A stretch of 64,000 bases of DNA from Lachnospiraceae bacterium (GTDB lineage: Bacteria > Bacillota > Clostridia > Lachnospirales > Lachnospiraceae): positions 38,489-102,488 of the forward strand of contig JAFRRM010000019.1 in assembly GCA_017428105.1 (NCBI GenBank), given 5' to 3'. A program made the position numbers and the translations under genes. Below the pieces are notes generated by a model. The model saw only the letters and a program-made list of their open reading frames with translations. It made no database searches and was not told the origin of the DNA. Within the stretch, counting starts at the first letter, position 1. Each line of letters begins with the position of its first letter. Below are positions 43,111-51,233 of the stretch, piece by piece.

Positions 43111-43725
43111 GTGTGCTGCCGCTACTGGACCGACGAATCCCCGGAGATCCGGGAGATCGTGGAAGAAATGAACCGCTCGCCGCTGATCGGCCGCTGGCAG
43201 AAGACCTCGGCCGTGAAGACCTTTGGAGAGATCCTGCCGTCCGACGTGACCGCCGTGATCGCGCCGGACCGGCGCGGCGAACGCGCCGTCTTTCCCATGC
43301 GCTGGGGCTTCCGCGAAAAGACCCTGCTGATCAACGCCCGCTCGGAGACCGCCGCGGTCAAGCCGCTGTTTAAGGACGCCTGGGCGCACCAGCGCTGCGC
43401 CGTCCCCGCCTCCTGGTACTTCGAATGGGAGCACCTGACGGACGGCGCCGGCCGCCGGAAGACCGGCGCGAAATATCTGATCCAGGCCGAAGGCCGCGAC
43501 ATGACCTGGCTGGCCGGTCTCTACCGCATCGAGAACGGCCTGCCCGTCTTCGTCATCCTGACGCGCGGCGCGTCCAAAGAGATCCGCTTTATCCACGACC
43601 GCATGCCGCTCGTCCTGCCCGCGGAACTGGTCGGCGAATGGATCCGGCCGGACGCCAGGCCCGAAGAACTGCTGAAAAACGCGCTGCCGCCCATGAGCTG
43701 CGAACGCCTGGGCCGGGGCGCCTGA
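43111..43725 (+). CDS. SRAP (YedK/HMCES) abasic-site-processing protein
   Basis: A 204-residue SOS response-associated protein that crosslinks to abasic sites in single-stranded DNA through its Cys2. All active-site residues align with YedK: Cys2 (start MCCRYW), Asn75 in INARSET, Glu105 in SWYFEWEH and His162 in IHDRMPL. The start is GTG at 43111, which puts Cys at position 2; AAGGAAGG lies just upstream. It is the first gene behind the LexA-controlled promoter and is followed after 34 nt by a Y-family polymerase. The function is supported by family knowledge and context. Confidence 0.95.
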   Translation: MCCRYWTDESPEIREIVEEMNRSPLIGRWQKTSAVKTFGEILPSDVTAVIAPDRRGERAVFPMRWGFREKTLLINARSETAAVKPLFKDAWAHQRCAVPASWYFEWEHLTDGAGRRKTGAKYLIQAEGRDMTWLAGLYRIENGLPVFVILTRGASKEIRFIHDRMPLVLPAELVGEWIRPDARPEELLKNALPPMSCERLGRGA

Positions 43726-43759
43726 AGGAGCATCCGATGGGGGTTGGGATGATGAGCGT

Positions 43760-45157
43760 ATGGAGAGAGCCTACATCTGCATCGATCTCAAGTCGTACTA
43801 TGCCTCCGTGGAATGCGTCCACCGGGGGCTGGACCCGCTGACCGCCAATCTGCTGGTCGCGGACGAATCCCGCTCGGACCAGACCATCTGCCTCGCCGTC
43901 TCACCGCCGCTCAAGGCCATCGGCGTCCCGGCCCGGCCGCGCCTGTTTGAAGCCAAACGCGCTATCCGCGCCTATGAAGAAGCCCGGCACACCCGGGTCG
44001 ACTATATCATCGCCGTCCCGCGCATGGCGGAGTACATCCGCATCTCCGCACAGATCTACGGGATCTACCTGCGCTATGCCTCGCCCGAGGACGTGCACAT
44101 CTATTCCATCGACGAGTGCTTCATCGACTGCACCCCGTATCTCCATTTTTATGCAGATGACGCCGCGCGCGCCGGCGTCTGCCCCGCGCACCAGATGGCC
44201 ATGACCATGATCCGGGATGTCTTGCGGACCACCGGCATCACCGCCACCGTCGGGATCGGGACCAATCTGTATCTGGCGAAAGTCGCCATGGACATCGTGG
44301 CCAAAAAACGCCCCGCCGACCGCGACGGCGTACGGATCGCGGAACTGAACGAAGACGCCTACAAGATCCTGCTCTGGGACCATAAGCCCCTCACGGATTT
44401 CTGGCAGATCGGGCCCGGCAAGGCCCGGCGCCTGATGAACGCGCGCCTGTTCACCATGGGCGACATCGCGCAGCGCAGCCTCTGGGACGAGGAATTCTTC
44501 TACAGGATCTTCGGCATCGACGGCGAGATCCTCGTAGACCACGCCTGGGGCATCGAACCGGTCACCATGCGCGACATCAAAAACTACCGCAGCGACAGCC
44601 GCAGTCTCTCGCGCGGGCAGGTCCTCCCGCGGCCGTACCGCTATGAGGAAGCCCGGCTGGTCATCGAAGAAATGACCGACGGCCTCTGCACTGACCTTTT
44701 CCTCAAAAATCTGGCCGCGCCCCTTTTCACCTGGTGGGTCTCCTACGACTGGAAAAGCCTGGAGGTCTGCCCGGAATACAGCGGCCCCGTGTCCCTTGAT
44801 TTTTACGGCCGCCTGCACCCGGAGCACGCGAACGGGACCGTGCGGCTGCGGGAAAAAACGAATTCCGCGGTCCTCGTCCGGGATGCGCTTCTCAAGTCCT
44901 TTGACCGGAAAACGGACCGCCGGCTGCTCTTCCGCCGCCTTGGCGTCTGTGCGGACCGCACCGCGCCGGACGACGGATTCGTCCAGCTGGACCTGTTCAC
45001 GGACTACGGCGCCCTGGAAAAGGAACGGCGCATCCAGGCGGCCATGGGGGAAGTCCGCCGCCGCTTCGGCGCAAATTCCGTCTTCAAAGGCATCAGCCTG
45101 CTGGAAGGCGGCACCGCACTGGAACGCAATCAGCAGATCGGCGGCCACCGGGCCTGA
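43760..45157 (+). CDS. Y-family (UmuC/DinB-like) translesion DNA polymerase
   Basis: A 465-residue error-prone polymerase of the UvrX/YqjW type. Metal-binding residues are Asp9 in CIDLKSYYASVE and Asp118/Glu119 in SIDECFID. The helix-hairpin-helix thumb WQIGPGKARRLM and little-finger region follow. Near the C-terminus QLDLF (about 409-413) is a textbook beta-clamp binding motif. It copies across lesions when the SOS response is on. It lies in the LexA-controlled operon between SRAP and a YolD-like gene; that gene pairing is common in Bacillota. The ribosome site is weak. Confidence 0.95.
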   Translation: MERAYICIDLKSYYASVECVHRGLDPLTANLLVADESRSDQTICLAVSPPLKAIGVPARPRLFEAKRAIRAYEEARHTRVDYIIAVPRMAEYIRISAQIYGIYLRYASPEDVHIYSIDECFIDCTPYLHFYADDAARAGVCPAHQMAMTMIRDVLRTTGITATVGIGTNLYLAKVAMDIVAKKRPADRDGVRIAELNEDAYKILLWDHKPLTDFWQIGPGKARRLMNARLFTMGDIAQRSLWDEEFFYRIFGIDGEILVDHAWGIEPVTMRDIKNYRSDSRSLSRGQVLPRPYRYEEARLVIEEMTDGLCTDLFLKNLAAPLFTWWVSYDWKSLEVCPEYSGPVSLDFYGRLHPEHANGTVRLREKTNSAVLVRDALLKSFDRKTDRRLLFRRLGVCADRTAPDDGFVQLDLFTDYGALEKERRIQAAMGEVRRRFGANSVFKGISLLEGGTALERNQQIGGHRA

Positions 45158-45198
45158 CGCCACGCCGCCCACTTTTCTGCGCTAGAAAGGATGTCCCC

Positions 45199-45495
45199 AT
45201 GACCCTTCCCCCGAATTTCAAATACCGCGACGCCTACCTCCGCGGCCGCCCGAAGCATCAAAAAACGGATCCTTTCCGGATCCGTCATCCCGTCATGGAC
45301 ACCGGCCGGCGTGCCAAGATCTTCGCTCCCTTCGACGCGCTCCGCGGCTTCAGCGCCGCGCTCCTTGCGCAGGATGCGCAGCTCGGAGCCGGATCGGCCC
45401 GCGAGCCCGAAACGATCCCGGAAGACCCCGGCCTTTCGATCACTCCGTCTCCACGATCAGGATCCTCTCCTCGTCAAACGCCGTCCTCTCCGTGA
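45199..45495 (+). CDS. YolD-like small protein linked to the Y-family polymerase
   Basis: A 98-residue protein. Its middle DTGRRAKIFAPFDALRGF matches the conserved core of small YolD-like proteins encoded next to Y-family polymerases; their role is not settled. The first 55 residues look like the family. The last 40 are low-complexity Ser/Pro-rich (SPRSGSSPRQTPSSP) and run 56 nt into the convergent nitrilase gene, so the tail may be frayed or the stop displaced. A SD AAAGGATG stands before the ATG. It is the third gene of the SOS operon. Confidence 0.75.
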   Translation: MTLPPNFKYRDAYLRGRPKHQKTDPFRIRHPVMDTGRRAKIFAPFDALRGFSAALLAQDAQLGAGSAREPETIPEDPGLSITPSPRSGSSPRQTPSSP

Positions 45496-46153
45496 CCTTC
45501 CCCTCCCGGAACCGGAACGATCCGCCGTGGTTGACGGGATCCCGGTCCAGCGGGTTGATTATCAGCACGTCCCGGGCGGCCAGAGCCGCCTGCGCCGCGT
45601 ATTCCTCCAGCACGCCGTCCTCCCAGTCCTCCACGGAATAATTGACGTAGACGGGCCAGATGAGCAGATGCTCCGTCCGGAAGCGCTCCGGCGCGTCCCA
45701 CAGGTCCCCGCACAGCGAGATCGACATCTCCAGCCCGCGCAGCCGGAACCCGCCGGTCTCATTCCCCTCGCAGTAATGCCCGTCCGTCTTATCGAATTCC
45801 TTCCAGCCCTTCGAGATCCTCCGGTAATTATGCACGATCTCCCCGTCCGCCAGCACGGCGTACGAGGAATACAGCCGGTCCCCGTCCCGTTCGATATATC
45901 CGAACAGCAGCGCCGTCCCGGTCCGGAGCATCAGGTCCCGCAGCCGGTCAAATACCGCCGAATCCTGCGATACCGCCATTTCCTTATCCGCTTCATAATC
46001 CCAGCAGAGCGAATCGAACCCCTGCAGGTACGCCTCGCCGAAACACAGCAGGTCCGCCTTCCCCGCGCTCTCCTCCAGCGCCCGCCCGATCTGTTTCAGG
46101 TTGAACGCGATATTTTTATTCTCGCAAAAATACGAAACCAGTCCGATCCGCAT
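45440..46153 (-). CDS. carbon-nitrogen hydrolase (nitrilase family)
   Basis: A 237-residue amidase of the nitrilase superfamily, somewhat shorter than usual (about 260-300). The catalytic triad is visible: Glu in LLCFGEAYLQGFD, Lys in ISKGWKEFDKTDGHY and Cys in ISLCGDLWDAPE. The fold is the usual alpha-beta-beta-alpha sandwich. The substrate, an amide or carbamoyl compound, cannot be named. Its C-terminal end overlaps the YolD-like gene on the opposite strand. It follows the BMP-type gene by 26 nt. Confidence 0.88.
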   Translation of the reverse strand: MRIGLVSYFCENKNIAFNLKQIGRALEESAGKADLLCFGEAYLQGFDSLCWDYEADKEMAVSQDSAVFDRLRDLMLRTGTALLFGYIERDGDRLYSSYAVLADGEIVHNYRRISKGWKEFDKTDGHYCEGNETGGFRLRGLEMSISLCGDLWDAPERFRTEHLLIWPVYVNYSVEDWEDGVLEEYAAQAALAARDVLIINPLDRDPVNHGGSFRFREGKVTERTAFDEERILIVETE

Positions 46154-46179
46154 CCTTTTCCTCTCCGATCCCCGCGGTC

Positions 46180-48114
46180 CTACAGCTGCTTCTCTTCCTT
46201 TTCCGGCAGCAGCCCGCCGCGGTAAACGCCCAGCAGGCGGACGGTCTCGCGGCTGAAGGGCAGCAGTTCCTCAAACAGAGGGATCGCGCCTTCGATGTTC
46301 TCGCACAGCCAGTCCATCCGCATCAGTTCCTCCGGCGCCGGCGACATCAGGCCGTCCAGCCGCTGCGTTCCCTGCTGGTCGCGCACCTGCGTCAGGAACG
46401 GATCGATGCTGCCGTCCGATATGCCGTTTTTCAGCCACTCCGCCAGCGTGAGGACGCCCTGCGGCAGCGTGGCCGACAGCTGTATGTCCGCCACCCCGGA
46501 TCTGAGTCCGTACCAGTAGTTGACCGGCCTGTTGTCTCCTCCGGCGGCCAGCGAGCCGGAAAGAATGCTCAGCACCGCGGTCTCGTAAAACGGCCCCCAG
46601 TTCCAGCACGGAACGGAAAGCGGCGTGAAAAGCCCGTCCGGAGCCAGCAGGAACGTGCCCCAGGCGCGGTTCTGATGATCGTTCACGGGATTCGTCGCAT
46701 TGCGGTTGGAGATCACGCGGATCCCTTCCTCCTGCAGTTCCCGCAGCGGTTCGCCGGGCAGACAGGACCACTTGAGCGTGATCTTCGCCCGCGGATTGGT
46801 CAGCCGCACGCCCAGCGCGAAAGCATTGATCGCAGCCGGGACGCCCAGGATCGGATAATCGGCGATATAGCCGATCCGGTTATTTTCCGCCATCGCCCCC
46901 GCGATCGCCCCGGTGATGAATTTGCTCTCATGGATCCGGCAGTAATACGTCCGCACGCCGGTATACGGCTGGGACAGCGCGCAGTTGAAGACAGGGATGT
47001 TCGGATATTTCGCCGCAAACCGCCGGCAGTCGCTGATCATTGCCGGCGTCGTGGCGAAGATCACGTCGGCTTTGTCCGCCGCCGCCCGTTCCATCGCGGC
47101 AAAATAATCCCCGCCTTCCGCCTGATAGACTTTCGTCCGGATCCGCTCCCCCAGGCGTTCCTCCAGGAACACGCGCCCGTGCTCGTGCGAGCGCGTCCAC
47201 GCGCTGACTTCGGGGTCGAACGCATAGATGAAGGCCGTGCTGATCCGGCTGCTGCCGAACAGCCGCGTGAGCAGGCCGGCTCGCTTCTCTTCCGGTTCGG
47301 TCAGGATCTCTCCGGATTCCGCGTCGTAAAACGCCCTGATGTCCGGGAGCAGGCCCGTTACCGCCTTCTTCAGCTCCGCGGTGGTCTGTTCGCGGATGTC
47401 GCCGAAACGGTACAGGCTCAGCCAGACGGTCAGAGCCTCGGCCGGCGTGACGTCGTCCGGCAGCGCCAGTTCCTGGCAGACCTCCTTAAACCGGCTGAAC
47501 CCGGCCGCAAAACGCCGCTGCTCCTCCGCGGTCCAGACGTGATCGTCCTCCATCCCCAGCGCCGCCAGCAGCTTGCCGTACGAACCGGCGTGGCGGACCG
47601 TGACGCCGTACAGATGCGTGAGTTCATAAAAATGCATGAATTCGTAATAGATCCGGATCTCTTCGTCTTCCGACCACGGCGGGATGAGCCGGAAGACGCG
47701 GGCGGGGATCACCGGCGCGTCGAAGCTCTTCAGCACGCTGACCCGCTTATTGCCTTCCTGTACGTAGAAGCGGCCCAGGTATTCCATGCAGAGCACCGGG
47801 TCGCGGATGCCTTCGTCGCCCAGCTGCGCGTCGCACAGCGCGATCCATTTCGCGCCGAACTCGCTGTCCGGGGCCAGCAGCGGCATGAAATTGCCCGCCA
47901 GCGCGTTTTTGCGCCCGGCGCTTACCGTTCCCGTGATCAGCTCCGCGGGAACGTCCACGACGCCCAGATCCACCGTCCCGTTCATCGCGAAACGGTCCGT
48001 CAGTTCATCCAGCACCGGCGGATAAGGATATCCTCCCCGTCCGGCCGCCTCTTTCACGTATTTCTGTCCGCTCTTCAGCGCACGGTTATATTGTTCGATC
48101 GCTTCCTGCCGCAT
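46180..48114 (-). CDS. cytosolic BMP-type binding protein with ParB-like N-terminal domain
   Basis: A 644-residue protein with no signal peptide or lipobox. The N-terminal part (about 60-170) has a ParB/Srx-like pattern around LCMEYLGRFYVQEGNKRVSVLKSFD. A helical middle follows. The C-terminal half (about 295-590) is a BMP/PnrA-type nucleoside-binding fold: STAFIYAFDPEVSAWTRSHEHGR, FATTPAMISDCRRFAAKYPNI, KFITGAIAGAMAENNRIGYI. PnrA relatives normally are lipoproteins for nucleoside uptake. A cytosolic version joined to a ParB-like domain suggests a sensor or regulator rather than a transporter subunit. The ATG has a GAAGG site. No ABC genes are adjacent. Confidence 0.85.
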   Translation of the reverse strand: MRQEAIEQYNRALKSGQKYVKEAAGRGGYPYPPVLDELTDRFAMNGTVDLGVVDVPAELITGTVSAGRKNALAGNFMPLLAPDSEFGAKWIALCDAQLGDEGIRDPVLCMEYLGRFYVQEGNKRVSVLKSFDAPVIPARVFRLIPPWSEDEEIRIYYEFMHFYELTHLYGVTVRHAGSYGKLLAALGMEDDHVWTAEEQRRFAAGFSRFKEVCQELALPDDVTPAEALTVWLSLYRFGDIREQTTAELKKAVTGLLPDIRAFYDAESGEILTEPEEKRAGLLTRLFGSSRISTAFIYAFDPEVSAWTRSHEHGRVFLEERLGERIRTKVYQAEGGDYFAAMERAAADKADVIFATTPAMISDCRRFAAKYPNIPVFNCALSQPYTGVRTYYCRIHESKFITGAIAGAMAENNRIGYIADYPILGVPAAINAFALGVRLTNPRAKITLKWSCLPGEPLRELQEEGIRVISNRNATNPVNDHQNRAWGTFLLAPDGLFTPLSVPCWNWGPFYETAVLSILSGSLAAGGDNRPVNYWYGLRSGVADIQLSATLPQGVLTLAEWLKNGISDGSIDPFLTQVRDQQGTQRLDGLMSPAPEELMRMDWLCENIEGAIPLFEELLPFSRETVRLLGVYRGGLLPEKEEKQL

Positions 48115-48214
48115 GACCGCCTTCTCTTTCCGACAGACTCATTCTTCTTCCGCGGGATCGCCCGGGCGGACCCGTTCCTTTCCCGCCGTCCATCTCTGTT
48201 CTTTGCTGCTTTGC

Positions 48215-48460
48215 TTACGATTTCTTTTCCGGATCGGCCGCTTTGCCGATGATCAACTCCGCAGATCCGTCTTCCAGCGAATTATTCTCGTCATAGTGAA
48301 GATGAAAACCGGGTTTTTTCTCCGCCAGGGCGGCGAGCTGGGCCGACAAAGACAGAAGCCCTTCCCGGTTGGCAAAAATGACGGCGGCGCCGTCTCTGAC
48401 GTCTACGCGGATCTCAAAGCCATCCACCCATTCGACGTCCATCGATTCGTATCCCCTCAT
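48215..48460 (-). CDS. Imm32-like immunity protein
   Basis: An 81-residue protein beginning MRGYESMDVEWVDGFEIRVD; GGAGGAG lies before this ATG, so it is preferred to the open frame upstream. The pattern ANREGLLSLSAQLAALA, HLHYDENNSLEDGSAELIIGK resembles the Imm32 family of toxin-immunity proteins, which is a short alpha-beta fold. No toxin gene is adjacent, so it may be a solitary immunity-like gene. Family assignment is from memory of the pattern only. Confidence 0.65.
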   Translation of the reverse strand: MRGYESMDVEWVDGFEIRVDVRDGAAVIFANREGLLSLSAQLAALAEKKPGFHLHYDENNSLEDGSAELIIGKAADPEKKS

Positions 48461-48519
48461 TTTCTCCTCCGATCTGCTGCCCGATCCGCGATCCGGATCC
48501 CATTCCCGCTGCGGACCTT

Positions 48520-49263
48520 TTATCGCGCGAGCACGTCCTGATATTCCGGATGCTCCGCGAACCATCTGACGGCGTACGAGCACGTCAGTTCCGCCCTGCG
48601 GCCGTCCTTCCGGAGCTGCTCCGCGACGCGCCGCGTGATCTTTCCGGCGATCCCCTGCCCGCTGAGCGCGGGATCCACTTCCGTATGCGTCAGCCGCACG
48701 ACGCCCGGCCGGACCTCGGGATGGTCCAGCAGCGCGATCCGCCGGCCGTCCTCATCCTCCAGCCAGGTCCGCTGTCCGTCCGTGCGGAATACGCGCGCCT
48801 CGTGCCGGATCACTTCGCCCATGATGATATAGTGCGGTTCGATCCCGTTCTGATAGATCCTTTTGCCGGCCTCCGGCACGTCCTCATATTTCATCTGCGC
48901 CATATAGATCTTCCGGCACACAAAGGTCTCCTCTGCCTCCGCAAACGTGACGCCTTCTTCCAAGAAGCGCGGCGTAAGGCCGCAGGCGGCCGGTTTATCG
49001 GTATCCCGGCCCGAAAGCGTTCCCATCTTCAGCAGCGCGCCGCGGTATTCTTCCGGATAGAAGGACACCGTGAACACGCCGTTTTCCTTCAGGAACTTCC
49101 ACGTGTACCGGTCCGGCCGGACGTAGACCGTGAGGATGCTCTTCTCCCAGATGGTGCCCAGCGACCCCCAGGAGATCGTCATGCCGTTGAAATGCTCCGG
49201 CGTCCCGGCGGTCACCAGCGCCCAATCCTTGTCAAACCGCGCGAACGGATCGATCTGTCTCAT
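48520..49263 (-). CDS. flavin reductase-like domain fused to YjdJ-type GNAT
   Basis: A 247-residue two-domain protein. Residues 1-165 are a flavin reductase (FMN-binding split barrel) domain, with NGMTISWGSLGTIWEKSILTV and FVCRKIYMAQMKYED. Residues 175-247 match the short acetyltransferase family (Acetyltransf_CG, YjdJ): GVVRLTHTEVDPALSGQGIAGKI, then AELTCSYAVRWFAEHPEYQ. Each domain is normally a separate protein. It would be an FMN-linked protein with an acetyl-CoA module. ATG with AGAGGAAA. Confidence 0.87.
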   Translation of the reverse strand: MRQIDPFARFDKDWALVTAGTPEHFNGMTISWGSLGTIWEKSILTVYVRPDRYTWKFLKENGVFTVSFYPEEYRGALLKMGTLSGRDTDKPAACGLTPRFLEEGVTFAEAEETFVCRKIYMAQMKYEDVPEAGKRIYQNGIEPHYIIMGEVIRHEARVFRTDGQRTWLEDEDGRRIALLDHPEVRPGVVRLTHTEVDPALSGQGIAGKITRRVAEQLRKDGRRAELTCSYAVRWFAEHPEYQDVLAR

Positions 49264-49317
49264 GTTTTCCTCTCTTTCCCGGCGCTCAGCTGCCCGCGCC
49301 GCTTCTTCCGTCCCGCC

Positions 49318-50010
49318 TCAAAGCAGTTCGGACAACGAATGGATCTTTGCAAACGGCGTCTCCGGATCGTATCCCGGATCAGCCGCGATCAGGATCGGCG
49401 TGATGCCGAGTCGGGCCGCGCCGGCCAGATTCTGCGGAGCATCATCGATGAAGACCGTCTCCCGCGCCGCATGTCCGCACTTTTCCAGCGCGTCCAGGAA
49501 AATGCGGCGGTCCGGCTTGAACACGCCCAGCATGTAGCTGCAGGTCATAAAGGATACATACTGCAGCACGCCCAGCGTGCGCAGCTGGTTTTCGATGCTC
49601 GGCCATGTATCGGAAATGATCCCGAGCCGGCGGGTGCGGCTGAGCGTCTCCATGACGCGGCGGACGTCCGGATAGATGACGTAATTATCCATATTGTACG
49701 TCCGGTCCCGGGCGACCGCCGCCAGTTCATCCTCCGTCAGGCCCAGCCGCAGCCTGTCGGAGACGATGCGGTAATATTGGCGGAACTGGGCGGCTTCTTC
49801 CTCCTCGTTCCGGACCAGATGGTTCTTCAGAAGGAAGTCCGCCGCCGCTCTCCTTGCTTTGCGGACTTCTTCCGGGTCACGCTGTTTCAGCTGCTCCCCG
49901 GCAAGCCCGTAAAACAGATCCGTAAACATCCAGTCCCCGGAAGCCGGGCGGTCGATCGTATTGCCGACGTCTAAAAATATGACCGGTTTGTCCGCTATCA
50001 GCTCGTGCAT
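49318..50010 (-). CDS. HAD family hydrolase
   Basis: A 230-residue HAD phosphatase. Motif I is FLDVGNTID (Asp nucleophile and DxGxT), motif II IISDTWPS, motif III FKPDRRIFLDALEKCG, and motif IV FIDDAPQNLAGAARLG. The helical cap is inserted after motif I. The second Asp of motif I is Gly-Asn here (DVGNT), a known variant. The substrate is unknown. The ATG at 50010 with GAGGGAAG is preferred to GTG at 50025. It follows the thioesterase gene with a 12-nt gap and is probably co-expressed. Confidence 0.87.
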   Translation of the reverse strand: MHELIADKPVIFLDVGNTIDRPASGDWMFTDLFYGLAGEQLKQRDPEEVRKARRAAADFLLKNHLVRNEEEEAAQFRQYYRIVSDRLRLGLTEDELAAVARDRTYNMDNYVIYPDVRRVMETLSRTRRLGIISDTWPSIENQLRTLGVLQYVSFMTCSYMLGVFKPDRRIFLDALEKCGHAARETVFIDDAPQNLAGAARLGITPILIAADPGYDPETPFAKIHSLSELL

Positions 50011-50021
50011 CGCCGCTTCCC

Positions 50022-50450
50022 TCACTCCGTTTCCGGCGCCGCCAGCCGGCTGAACGCTTCAAATACGTCGGGATGGTCCCGCCTGATCCGCGCCGGCCGG
50101 CCGTCGGCAGTCAGGAAAGCATGCTGCGACACCGCCGTGAACACCACGGTCCCGTCCTCTTTTCTCATCTCGTAGGCGAACGCCATCGAAACGTTCCGGA
50201 ATTCGCTGACGGACGCGCGGATTGCGATCCGATCGGCAAACGTCGTGGGATGCCTGAATTCGCACGTGATGCCGACGACGGGGGAAAAGATCCCAAGTTT
50301 CTCCAGTTTTGCGTAGTCCCACCCGATCTGTGCCAGGAAATCCACGCGGGCCTCCTCCATCCAGCGGATGTAGTTGGAATGATGCGTGATCCCCATCTTG
50401 TCGGTCTCATAGTACTGGACTGTATGCACGTATTCTTTTATCTCCTGCAT
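50022..50450 (-). CDS. hotdog-fold acyl-CoA thioesterase
   Basis: A 142-residue thioesterase of the YbgC/4-hydroxybenzoyl-CoA type. Family signature: QYYETDKMGITHHSNYIRWMEEAR, with the catalytic Asp and following His/Asn; then VVGITCEFRHPTTFADRIAI for the central strand. It hydrolyses short or aromatic acyl-CoA in the cytosol. Length is typical. An AAGGGGAG site precedes the ATG. It is followed by the HAD gene; the HD gene starts about 80 nt upstream on the same strand. Confidence 0.92.
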   Translation of the reverse strand: MQEIKEYVHTVQYYETDKMGITHHSNYIRWMEEARVDFLAQIGWDYAKLEKLGIFSPVVGITCEFRHPTTFADRIAIRASVSEFRNVSMAFAYEMRKEDGTVVFTAVSQHAFLTADGRPARIRRDHPDVFEAFSRLAAPETE

Positions 50451-50528
50451 AAAACTCCCCTTCGCCGGGCAGAGACCGGCTTTCCGCGGCTTGCGGTCCC
50501 GCCATAACGCGGGGCCAGGCCGCCGCGG

Positions 50529-51182
50529 TCATTCGGCGATCTCTTTGCTGTTTTCCAGCTGGTCTGCCAGTTTCCCCAGAAACTGCAGGTAAAAACCGAG
50601 CCGCTCCTTCCACAGTTTTTCCGCCGCGGCGGTGCCCTGCGGGATCTCCCGCAGTTCCCGGAGCCTGGCGGTCCGCCTGCCGAGGTATGCCCGTTTGTCT
50701 TCAAAACTCATGCCCAGGAAATCGTCCCGGCTGAGCATTTCATGGATGCGGTAAGCGTCGAACCGGTCGATGTTGTCCGCGTCCCCGACCGAAAGCGCAA
50801 ACGGTGTCCGCTCGCCTTCGAAATCCGCCTCATCGTCCACGTGGATCGCGATCCCATAGCAGATGTCCCGGATCCGCTCTTCCGCAAGTCCCAGTTCCTC
50901 CAGGAAGGGCCGCGCGATCTGCGCCGAGCGCCGCCCGTGATCCTTCCATCCGTCTTCCCCGAGATCCTCGCAGTACGCGACGTCATGCAGAAGGCAGGCG
51001 ATGACCATCTCGGTCTCGTCGAATCCCTCCTGCCGCGCGATCTCGCGGCCGATGTTGGCCACACGGTACGTATGCTCCAGCCGGTAAGCCTTTGCGCCTG
51101 GCTCCGCATTCAGATATCCCGCCTCATCGAATTTCCGCTTCAAAAACTCTTCGGTCTTCCTGATGATCTCTCTGTTCAGCAT
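50529..51182 (-). CDS. HD domain phosphohydrolase
   Basis: A 217-residue metal-dependent phosphohydrolase. The HD motif is LEHTYRVANIGREIA with metal His, ACLLHDVAYCEDLG (His-Asp) and KDHGRRSAQIARPFLEEL; then DADNIDRFDAYRI. HD proteins cleave nucleotides or phosphoesters; substrate unknown. It is similar in size and class to, but different in sequence from, the second HD gene at 53749. A GGGGAG site precedes the ATG. Confidence 0.9.
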   Translation of the reverse strand: MLNREIIRKTEEFLKRKFDEAGYLNAEPGAKAYRLEHTYRVANIGREIARQEGFDETEMVIACLLHDVAYCEDLGEDGWKDHGRRSAQIARPFLEELGLAEERIRDICYGIAIHVDDEADFEGERTPFALSVGDADNIDRFDAYRIHEMLSRDDFLGMSFEDKRAYLGRRTARLRELREIPQGTAAAEKLWKERLGFYLQFLGKLADQLENSKEIAE

Positions 51183-51233
51183 GTCTTGCTCCCCGCCGTC
51201 CGGTCCTCATAATTGAAAATATTATATCACAGA

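Noticed and set aside
46675..48252. A 525-codon plus-strand frame opposite the BMP-type gene
   Set aside because: Antisense shadow without domain or ribosome site.
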